From NCBI GenBank assembly GCA_905211955.1, contig CAJMCT010000068.1, positions 1 through 5,587 of the forward strand: a DNA stretch of 5,587 nucleotides, given 5' to 3'. The notes beneath the pieces are model-generated. The model was not told the origin of the DNA and made no database searches. It saw nothing but the letters and a program-made list of their open reading frames with translations. The stretch comes from an uncultured Eubacteriales bacterium (GTDB lineage: Bacteria; Bacillota; Clostridia; Christensenellales; Borkfalkiaceae). Positions within the stretch are counted from its first letter, which is position 1. Every line of letters begins with the position of its first letter. The translations under genes were made by a program, and so were the position numbers. This document shows positions 1-5,587 of the stretch, piece by piece.

Positions 1-11
1 ATAGTTTTTAG

Positions 12-39
12 GTTAAAATATTATAGATTAAAATATAAT
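12..39 (+). promoter_or_regulatory. Probable sigma-A type promoter of the surface-protein gene
   Basis: A perfect -10 hexamer, TATAAT, lies at 34-39. The best -35 candidate at a usable distance is GTTAAA at 12-17 (16-base spacer), which matches the consensus TTGACA at only three positions. Transcription would begin near 45-47 and leave a leader of about 30 bases before the ATG at 78. The region is very AT-rich, so a chance TATAAT is possible. The placement directly upstream of a gene with its own ribosome binding site supports the call. No riboswitch or operator fits in so short a leader. Confidence 0.5.
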
Positions 40-77
40 CGATAAGTATTTGTACTTTCAAGGAGTTTCGGCTTACT

Positions 78-2051
78 ATGAAAACGTTAAAAACACGTAA
101 ACTTTTAATATTGCTTATATCGCTTTTGGCGTTAGTTTTAACGTCAATGGTTTTCGTCGGCAATTTTACCGCTAAAGCAGAAGCAAAGGGTAGCGACTAT
201 TTTTCTTATGAAAACAAGTCCGCAGATCCCGAGGATATCGTTTTTGAAGAAAACTTTGCTAAGATCAAGATGTTTGACGGCAAGGCACTTTCTTTTAAGA
301 ATCAATTAGTTGTAGACGATTTAGGATTAGAACTCGTTTTAGATAACGACTTTACCGAAACGGCTATAACCTTAGAACTTCCTTCAATCGATAAAAACGG
401 CAACTACTTAAAAAAGGGTAGTGACGAATCTTTTGAAACCAAGGTTAAAAACGTATTAACCTTAAAACTTGACGGTGGCGCATTAAAAGCATCTTTTAAC
501 GGTCTTACCGAACAAGTAATCGCTAGCACTTTTGAAGCGAATAAGGTTTTATTAGTTAAGTTTGGTTTAGAAAAGGGCGCTATGTATTTTACTTCTTCAG
601 TTTCATACGATGGTGGTGCTAAAGTAGACCTTAAGGTTGACTCGTATAATGTAGACGTCGCCGATTACTACAAGGTAAGCAATGAACAAATGCCTGTGGC
701 AAACGTCGTTATTTCACAAAAACCCACCGGCGACAATTCGCTTCTTAAAATCAAGAGCATTTCTCAAAAGACTATTGATGATAACTTTAAACAAACCTTT
801 GAAATGGAAAACGGCAACTTCAAAACCGTTGCATACCCCAGAGTAGAAGTTAAAGGTTCAATCTTTAATTACAACGAAACCGCACTTGCATACACCGTAT
901 TTATGGGAACTCCTTATTCGCTTACTATGACTGGTAAATCTTTCGTAGAAGGGGACAAGACCGGTGGATACGTACTCGTTGCAGGTACTGAAGGTGTTAT
1001 CGTAAACGGTTTAAACGTTGCGTTTATTGAAGACGATGCAACCAAAACCTTACACGTAAAGAATTCCGATTCTTCAAAAGTTTACGAAACGTTTAACTTT
1101 AAGGTTGTTGATTCTCAAAACGACGATAAAGCCCCCGTTTATACGGCAAACGAAAACGCATTAAAAGCATTTAGCAACAAACTCAATTCGTTGATTTACG
1201 AATTTGATGCTCAAGGCAATAAAAAGACTAAACTTTCAATCGGTAGTGGCGAATACTTAACTCTTACCGCTGATATGTTTAGAAATTTAGTTTGCGACGA
1301 CGTTTCTTCTTTCGATAATCTCGACCACGTAATTTATTACTGGGCACCGGGTGCTGAAGAACAAACCGTCACCACCTACAAGATTCCCCTAAACAGTGAA
1401 GGTGTGTATACTTTCTACGTGTTGTTTAGCGACCAAGCAGGCAACTCTATGGATAAAGACAACTTCTATACTGTATCAGTAGAAGACCAAAACGTAGTAA
1501 TCGATCGTGAATATAAAGGTTATATGTTCACCTTCTCGGTAGAAGACAACACTACTTTAAGTATTTCGGCTTCAACCCCCGGTTATGGATATACCGGTAT
1601 CGAATACAACGCATCAAGCTTTAAGATCGTTGGTTCTGACCATACCGAAGTTTACAAGTTATTCTATAGTGCATCGGATATTGGTGAAGACGACGAAGGT
1701 TGGGTAGAAATCGTTAAAAAGGATAGCGCAAAAGACGAAAACGCAGAATATAACGGTTATACTTACGAAGAAATTCAATCTATCGCATACGACGGAAAAC
1801 TTAACTTCGTTCCCGATAAGGTAGGTTTTTATAAATTAGTTTGTACCACCTACTCGAAAATGAGTTCGGACAGTGCTGAAAAGGCAGTAGTTATCGAAGT
1901 TAAAGACCAAGTTAAAACGGTTACCCCCGATAACAAATGGTTTGAAAACAACGTTTGGTCGGTAGTATTCTTAGGTGTTGGTACTTTGTGTTTGGTTGCA
2001 ATTATAGTTATTCTTTGCATTAAACCCAAAAACCCCGAAGACGTAGAATAA
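78..2051 (+). CDS. Secreted, C-terminally membrane-anchored protein with Ig-like domains, function unknown
   Basis: I do not recognise a named family. The protein has 657 residues. The N-terminus is a typical signal peptide: basic residues 2-8, a hydrophobic core at about 9-30, and AKA/AEA cleavage motifs ending at residues 34 and 36. Residues 40-350 are rich in predicted beta strands, with alternating hydrophobic and polar residues and few helix-like stretches. Residues 349-470 look like a bacterial Ig-like domain, opening with DDKAPVY and carrying DQAGN at 452-456 after a strand resembling GVYTFYVLF. Residues 471-617 may be a second such domain, ending in FVPDKVGFYKLV. One transmembrane helix spans about 627-648, followed by the tail KPKNPEDVE, so the bulk lies outside the cell (type I topology). 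There is no LPXTG sorting motif and no enzyme motif. It has only about 4 Arg against about 60 Lys. The start is supported by CAAGGAG at 59-65, 12 bases upstream. It ends in tandem TAA codons. A structural or adhesive surface role is inference. Confidence 0.85.
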   Translation: MKTLKTRKLLILLISLLALVLTSMVFVGNFTAKAEAKGSDYFSYENKSADPEDIVFEENFAKIKMFDGKALSFKNQLVVDDLGLELVLDNDFTETAITLELPSIDKNGNYLKKGSDESFETKVKNVLTLKLDGGALKASFNGLTEQVIASTFEANKVLLVKFGLEKGAMYFTSSVSYDGGAKVDLKVDSYNVDVADYYKVSNEQMPVANVVISQKPTGDNSLLKIKSISQKTIDDNFKQTFEMENGNFKTVAYPRVEVKGSIFNYNETALAYTVFMGTPYSLTMTGKSFVEGDKTGGYVLVAGTEGVIVNGLNVAFIEDDATKTLHVKNSDSSKVYETFNFKVVDSQNDDKAPVYTANENALKAFSNKLNSLIYEFDAQGNKKTKLSIGSGEYLTLTADMFRNLVCDDVSSFDNLDHVIYYWAPGAEEQTVTTYKIPLNSEGVYTFYVLFSDQAGNSMDKDNFYTVSVEDQNVVIDREYKGYMFTFSVEDNTTLSISASTPGYGYTGIEYNASSFKIVGSDHTEVYKLFYSASDIGEDDEGWVEIVKKDSAKDENAEYNGYTYEEIQSIAYDGKLNFVPDKVGFYKLVCTTYSKMSSDSAEKAVVIEVKDQVKTVTPDNKWFENNVWSVVFLGVGTLCLVAIIVILCIKPKNPEDVE

Positions 2052-2069
2052 TAATCAAAAGGAAAATAG

Positions 2070-2108
2070 CAGGACTTCGGGCATCCCGAAGTCCTGTTTG
2101 ATTTATTT
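2070..2108 (+). terminator. Strong rho-independent terminator hairpin
   Basis: CAGGACTTCGGG at 2070-2081 and CCCGAAGTCCTG at 2085-2096 form a perfect 12-bp stem around a 3-base loop, CAT. A G-T wobble and an A-T pair could extend it at the base. The tail at 2097-2108 is T-rich but interrupted (TTTGATTTATTT). It sits 18 bases after the stop of the surface-protein gene, so it most likely ends that transcript. The tail touches the ATG of the next gene at 2109, which leaves no room for a normal ribosome binding site there. A second role in controlling the downstream gene is possible but not shown. Confidence 0.85.
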
Positions 2109-2942
2109 ATGAAAAGTTTTGTATGTGAAAAAAGCGGTAAATTATCTAAACTCGTTCTAGAAAACGTGGACGGGCTATCTTTTAGCGCGCTTATGAAACT
2201 TTTAAGAAATAAAGACGTAAAAGTAAACGGCAAAAGGGTAAAAGAAGACGTTTTATTAAAGCCTTTTGATAACGTTGAAATTTACTATCAAACGGCAAGC
2301 GGTTATACTGAGATTTATAAAGACGATTTCATTTTAGTTATAAACAAAAAAAGCGGATATTCTTCTGAAACTGTTTTTCAAGAATTATCATTAAAATTTA
2401 AGGAAATTTACTTTATTCACCGCCTTGATAGAAACACTTCTGGCATAATGATTTTTGCCTTAAAAAAAGATGCCGAAAAAGAACTTTTAGATGGCTTTAA
2501 AAATAGACTTTTCGATAAAAAATACTTGGCTTTCGTATATGGGAAAATGCCGAAAAAAGAAGACGTTTTATCCGCATATTTAGTAAAGGATAAAGACGCG
2601 TCGATAGTTAAAATTTACAATAAAAAAGTATCGAATTCAGTACCGATAAAAACGGGTTATAAAGTGATAGAAGAAGGGGATAATTCAAGTCTTTTAGAAG
2701 TGACACTCTACACCGGAAAAACCCACCAAATTCGCGCTCACTTAGCCTTTATAGGTAATCCCATAATTGGCGACGGAAAGTATGGAATTAACGATATAAA
2801 TAAAAAGTATAAAAAGAAAACGCAAATGCTTTACGCATACAAATTAACTTTAAGTTTTAGTAAAGATAGTCCTTTATCGTACTTAGATAAAAAGACTTTT
2901 TGCTTAGGGGAGGATATATGCCACAAGACGCTTTTACCCTAA
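2109..2942 (+). CDS. RluA-family 23S rRNA-type pseudouridine synthase with N-terminal S4 domain
   Basis: Enzymes of this family isomerise specific uridines in rRNA (or tRNA) to pseudouridine in the cytoplasm. Residues 1-60 form an S4 RNA-binding domain, with the typical LRNKDVKVNGKRVKED stretch and a closing turn FDNVEIYY. The catalytic motif HRLDRNTSG starts at residue 104, so D107 is the predicted nucleophilic aspartate. The second signature, TGKTHQIRAHL, is at 202-212; the usual TGRTHQIR carries Arg where this has Lys204. The region normally reading NKPxG here reads NKKSG. Length (277 residues) is slightly short but complete. ATG 2109 is the only usable start: upstream in frame there is no ATG/GTG/TTG before a TAG at 2067, and the next Met (residue 29) would cut the S4 domain. 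No Shine-Dalgarno is visible, because a hairpin occupies the upstream bases. The last 25 bases overlap rqcH, suggesting co-transcription. The exact target uridine cannot be told from sequence, so no rluB/C/D symbol is given. Confidence 0.93.
   Translation: MKSFVCEKSGKLSKLVLENVDGLSFSALMKLLRNKDVKVNGKRVKEDVLLKPFDNVEIYYQTASGYTEIYKDDFILVINKKSGYSSETVFQELSLKFKEIYFIHRLDRNTSGIMIFALKKDAEKELLDGFKNRLFDKKYLAFVYGKMPKKEDVLSAYLVKDKDASIVKIYNKKVSNSVPIKTGYKVIEEGDNSSLLEVTLYTGKTHQIRAHLAFIGNPIIGDGKYGINDINKKYKKKTQMLYAYKLTLSFSKDSPLSYLDKKTFCLGEDICHKTLLP
2906..2913 (+). promoter_or_regulatory. Ribosome binding site of rqcH, fixing its start at 2918
   Basis: AGGGGAGG lies inside the 3' end of the pseudouridine synthase gene, four bases before ATG 2918. 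An in-frame TTG at 2900 could extend the protein by six residues, but those codons would be the Shine-Dalgarno itself, and the family's conserved N-terminus begins at the ATG. Confidence 0.85.
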
Positions 2943-4624
2943 GACATTTAAGTATAGAATTAGACTGCCTACTTAAAGGCGGAAAAGTAAACAAAATAAT
3001 ACAACCGTCAAACGACGAAATCGTGCTGACCGTATATAACGGAAAAGAAGCGGTACGCCTACTTTTAGACGTTAATCCTGCTAGCCCAAAAGTTATGGTT
3101 TTAGAAAACGAAAAAGAAGCCCCGCTTACTGCTCCAAATTTTTGCATGCTTTTAAGAAAGCACCTGCTTTCCGCAACGTTAAACGGCATTTCACTTGTTG
3201 GTTTTGATAGAATTATCAAGATAGATTTTACCCATCAAAGAGAGTTTTCTGATCCTATCTCTAAAACGTTATACGTAGAACTTATGGGAAGATATAGCAA
3301 CGTTATTTTAACTGAAAATAATATAGTTTTAGGTGGTAATAGGGGTATAAACTTTTTTGATAACGGAGTGCGCCCACTAATCTCTGGAAGACCTTATACT
3401 TTGCCCCCGACGGGTGATAAAATCACCCCCGATGATAACCGTTTAATTGATATTATTAAGAATACAAGCGAAAGCGACATTTCTAACGTTTTATGCACCG
3501 CTATCCAAGGGGTAGCAAGTATTACCGCAAAAGAAATCGTGCATTTATGGAACGAGAAAAGTAGTGGCAAAAACCCTAAAGATTTTCCGCAAGAATTCTT
3601 TGAACATTTAAACGAATTTTTATACGAGAAAAAATCAAACCCTTGCGTTTTATTTGAAAACGGTAAGGTTAAAGACGTGTTCGCATTCCCCTTTGAAATT
3701 GACAAGGGCGAGTATCGTTTTTACGATAGTTTATATAAAGCCGAAAGCGAGTATTTCAAGTTAAAAACCGAAGGCAAAATTTTTACCGATAAAAAGAATA
3801 AAATTTTGTCCGCTACGTCTAGTCAAGAGAAAAAATTAAATAAGAAATTATCTGCTTTAAAAAGCCAAAAAAGAGAAGCCGAAAATTGCGAAGAAAATAG
3901 GATAAAAGGCGAACTTATAATATCCAATCTTTATCGCTTAAAACAAGGCGAAGATTCTTGTCGATTAGAAAACTATTACAAAGACGGAAAGGTTATAGAA
4001 ATTGCGCTTGATAAAACGCTTTCGCCATCGCAAAACGCCGAAAGGTATTTTAAAAAATACAATAAGCAAAAGCGCACTATAAAAGCCTTGCAACCGCAAA
4101 TTGACGGCATTGTAGAAGAACTGAATTATTTAGCGAGTGTAAAAGAAGAAGCCGAACTTTGCGAAAAAGTAGAAGATCTCTATTCGGTAATAGACGAACT
4201 CGTTCAAATAGGTTTAATTAAAGGTCAACAAAAGGCAAGGAAGAAAAAAGAGAGTAGTCCTTATAGAGAATACGACGTTTTAGGCTTTAACGTAAAAGCG
4301 GGAAGAAACAACATAGAAAATGATAATTTAACGACTTCCGCTCGTGGAGAAGATATTTGGGTACACGCTAAAAGTTTGCACTCTACCCACGTTATAATTG
4401 AAACTAATCGCAAAAAAGTACCAGAAGAAGTAATTAAGGTTTCTGCGGAAATATGCGCTTACTACTCTAAAGGTAGAGAAGAAGATAAAACGGAAATAGT
4501 GTTTACCGAAAAGAAGAACGTTAAAAAACCAAAGCACTCAAAAGCAGGTTTTTGCACTTATGAAAATTTCAAATCGATAGTGGTTAAAGGTAATAAACAC
4601 GAAGAATATTGTAAAGATATTTAA
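2918..4624 (+). CDS. rqcH: RqcH (Rqc2/NEMF homologue, NFACT protein), ribosome-associated quality control
   Basis: In characterised bacteria RqcH binds 50S subunits carrying a stalled peptidyl-tRNA and recruits tRNA-Ala. It adds a C-terminal alanine tail that marks the chain for proteolysis. The 568-residue length matches the family. The NFACT-N domain opens with MPQDAFTLRHLSIEL and holds FCMLLRKH (75-82), GFDRII with the DR pair at D97/R98, and ELMGRYSN (121-128). The DR pair falls at the same numbers as the residues needed for Ala tailing in Bacillus subtilis RqcH. Two charged helices, about 281-340 and 372-430, form the coiled-coil arm, with the family's NAERYFKKYNK at the start of the second. 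A basic linker (KARKKKE) leads to the NFACT-R domain, with AGRNN at 461-465 and DIWVHAK at 479-485. Two usually conserved NFACT-R motifs are altered (LHSTH, HSKAG). Older annotations call such proteins fibronectin-binding (FbpA), but there is no signal peptide. It overlaps the upstream gene by 25 bases, so the two are likely co-transcribed. Confidence 0.95.
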   Translation: MPQDAFTLRHLSIELDCLLKGGKVNKIIQPSNDEIVLTVYNGKEAVRLLLDVNPASPKVMVLENEKEAPLTAPNFCMLLRKHLLSATLNGISLVGFDRIIKIDFTHQREFSDPISKTLYVELMGRYSNVILTENNIVLGGNRGINFFDNGVRPLISGRPYTLPPTGDKITPDDNRLIDIIKNTSESDISNVLCTAIQGVASITAKEIVHLWNEKSSGKNPKDFPQEFFEHLNEFLYEKKSNPCVLFENGKVKDVFAFPFEIDKGEYRFYDSLYKAESEYFKLKTEGKIFTDKKNKILSATSSQEKKLNKKLSALKSQKREAENCEENRIKGELIISNLYRLKQGEDSCRLENYYKDGKVIEIALDKTLSPSQNAERYFKKYNKQKRTIKALQPQIDGIVEELNYLASVKEEAELCEKVEDLYSVIDELVQIGLIKGQQKARKKKESSPYREYDVLGFNVKAGRNNIENDNLTTSARGEDIWVHAKSLHSTHVIIETNRKKVPEEVIKVSAEICAYYSKGREEDKTEIVFTEKKNVKKPKHSKAGFCTYENFKSIVVKGNKHEEYCKDI

Positions 4625-4634
4625 ATATAAGGGT

Positions 4635-4661
4635 ATTAAAAACCTTGCGTTTTAATTTTTT
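4635..4661 (+). terminator. Weak AT-rich terminator after rqcH
   Basis: ATTAAAAAC (4635-4643) can pair with GTTTTAAT (4649-4656) around a CTTGC loop if one A is bulged, and a run of six T ends at 4661. The stem is almost all A-T, so it would be unstable. It could be a weak terminator, or chance in AT-rich DNA. It overlaps the likely promoter of the next gene. Confidence 0.35.
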
Positions 4662-4673
4662 GTATGATAAAAT
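4646..4673 (+). promoter_or_regulatory. Probable promoter of tig
   Basis: TTGCGT at 4646-4651 and TAAAAT at 4668-4673 are separated by 16 bases and make a plausible -35/-10 pair. TATGAT at 4663-4668 is an overlapping alternative -10. Transcription would start near 4680, leaving a leader of about 25 bases with the ribosome binding site AGGAGAG at 4695-4701. The different codon usage of tig and rqcH supports separate expression, but read-through from rqcH is not excluded. Confidence 0.5.
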
Positions 4674-4705
4674 AGTTTAGAATTTTAAGAGTTTAGGAGA
4701 GAACT

Positions 4706-5587
4706 ATGAAATATACTTTTGAAAAAGCCGAAAAAAGCACTGTAAAAGTAGAAATCACTTTAACTGCAGGCGAATGGAAAGAAGCAATCGATACTGCTTA
4801 CGAAAAGACAAAGGGTAAGTACAGCCTTCCCGGATTTAGAAAGGGTAAAGTGCCCAAACACCTTTTAGAAAGCACCTATGGTCAAGGTGTATTCTATGAA
4901 GAAGCAATCAATTACGCTTTTCCCAAATACTATTCGGAAATTTTAGATAAAGAAACCGAAATCCAAGCAATCGCAGCACCCGACATCGACATTAAAAAGA
5001 TTAGCGACAAGGGTATTACTATGATTGCTATCGTACCTGTTAAACCCGAAGTAAATTTGGGCGAATATAAGGGTATATCTTTCAAGAAAAACGTGTATAA
5101 TGTAAAGGACGAAGACGTTGAAGACGAATTAAAACGTTTACAAGAAAGAAATTCTCGTTTAGTAGAAGTGACTGATAGAGAAGTTAAGGACGGCGACACC
5201 GTTATTATCGACTACTCTGGTTCGGTTGATGGCGTTAAGTTCGATGGCGGTACGGCTGAAAAGCAAACTCTCGTTATCGGTAGCCACACCTTTATCCCCG
5301 GATTTGAAGAACAAGTTATCGGCATGAAACTTGGCGAAGATAAAGACATCAACGTTAAGTTCCCCGAAGAATACCATGCGGAAAACCTTAAAGGTAAGGA
5401 CGCAGTATTTGCAATCAAACTTCACGAAATCAAGGTTAAAGAACTTCCTGAAATCAACGACGAATTCATTAAAGATTCTACGGGCGCTGAAAGTGTAGAC
5501 GCTTACAAGGCTGAAGTAAAAGAAAGACTTGAAAAGCAAAACAATGCAAGAGCAGACCGTGAATTAGAAGACGAAATCGTTAAGAAG
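4706..5587 (+). CDS. tig: Trigger factor, ribosome-bound chaperone and peptidyl-prolyl isomerase (partial, cut by the window end)
   Basis: Trigger factor docks at the ribosomal tunnel exit and shields nascent chains. The open reading frame runs to the window edge without a stop, giving 294 of the usual 430 or so residues. The N-terminal ribosome-binding domain carries the signature GFRKGKVP at residues 43-50, the same numbering as Escherichia coli F44-R45-K46 that contacts the ribosome. The FKBP-type isomerase domain spans about 155-240, starting at VKDGD (160-164), with DYSG, the conserved FIPGFEEQVIGM and FPEEYHAENLKGK following. From about 241 the helical substrate-binding C-terminal domain begins (ELPEINDEFIKD) and is truncated. 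The start is fixed by AGGAGAG four bases upstream and by the family N-terminus. Codons are of a highly expressed type: 16 ATC, 7 ATT and 1 ATA for Ile. In many bacteria clpP, clpX or lon follow tig; what follows here is outside the window. Confidence 0.97.
   Translation, partial: MKYTFEKAEKSTVKVEITLTAGEWKEAIDTAYEKTKGKYSLPGFRKGKVPKHLLESTYGQGVFYEEAINYAFPKYYSEILDKETEIQAIAAPDIDIKKISDKGITMIAIVPVKPEVNLGEYKGISFKKNVYNVKDEDVEDELKRLQERNSRLVEVTDREVKDGDTVIIDYSGSVDGVKFDGGTAEKQTLVIGSHTFIPGFEEQVIGMKLGEDKDINVKFPEEYHAENLKGKDAVFAIKLHEIKVKELPEINDEFIKDSTGAESVDAYKAEVKERLEKQNNARADRELEDEIVKK

Noticed and set aside
1996..2024. Promoter for the pseudouridine synthase inside the end of the surface-protein gene
   Set aside because: TTGCAA at 1996-2001 has no good -10 at 16-18 bases, and any transcript from there would meet the 2070-2096 terminator.
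1950..2051. Sortase-anchored (LPXTG) wall protein
   Set aside because: No LPXTG-like motif precedes the C-terminal helix, and the tail is a short KPKNPEDVE rather than the Arg/Lys-rich tail of sortase substrates.
2070..2096. Hairpin as a CRISPR repeat, attachment site or mobile-element end
   Set aside because: It occurs once, has no second copy in the window, no target duplication and no recombinase or transposase nearby. A T-rich tail after a gene fits a terminator.
2900..2917. TTG start giving a six-residue longer RqcH
   Set aside because: The extra codons consist of the Shine-Dalgarno of the ATG at 2918, and family numbering (D97/R98) fits only the ATG start.
2918..4624. Fibronectin-binding adhesin (FbpA) role for the NFACT protein
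   Set aside because: There is no signal peptide or membrane segment, and the ribosome quality-control residues are present, so a cytoplasmic RqcH role is better supported.
1850..5539. Several open reading frames of 68-127 codons on the minus strand
   Set aside because: Each lies opposite a well-supported + strand gene, lacks a recognisable family or ribosome binding site, and has the low-complexity Ser/Phe/Leu-rich look of antisense translation of AT-rich coding DNA.

Overview
The window carries four genes, all on the + strand, in AT-rich DNA with short intergenic gaps, mostly Shine-Dalgarno-led starts and TAA stops. It looks like chromosome of a low-GC Gram-positive bacterium. The RqcH and trigger factor sequences fit Firmicutes/Clostridia, perhaps an uncultured gut lineage, but that placement is inference and no marker here fixes the genus.

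Layout. Bases 1-77 hold a likely promoter and ribosome binding site for a 657-residue secreted, C-terminally membrane-anchored protein of unknown function (78-2051). It has a signal peptide, several beta-rich or Ig-like segments, one transmembrane helix and a nine-residue cytoplasmic tail. A perfect 12-bp hairpin with a T-rich tail (2070-2108) follows. Its tail runs straight into the start codon of an RluA-family pseudouridine synthase with an S4 domain (2109-2942). That gene overlaps by 25 bases the next one, rqcH (2918-4624), the bacterial Rqc2/NEMF homologue of ribosome-associated quality control. An 81-base gap with a weak terminator and a probable promoter leads to tig, trigger factor (4706 onward), which is cut by the right edge of the window.

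Functional reading. The last three genes all act on the ribosome or the nascent chain: rRNA modification, C-terminal Ala tailing of stalled chains on the 50S subunit, and chaperoning at the tunnel exit. The first gene is a separate transcription unit. Its codon choice resembles that of tig, so it is probably well expressed. No RNA gene, mobile element, CRISPR array or large repeat was found, and no stretch over 300 bases lacks a gene. I do not see a convincing new multi-gene system. The items most worth a second look are the unidentified surface protein, the hairpin against an SD-less start codon, and the altered motifs in the C-terminal domain of RqcH.
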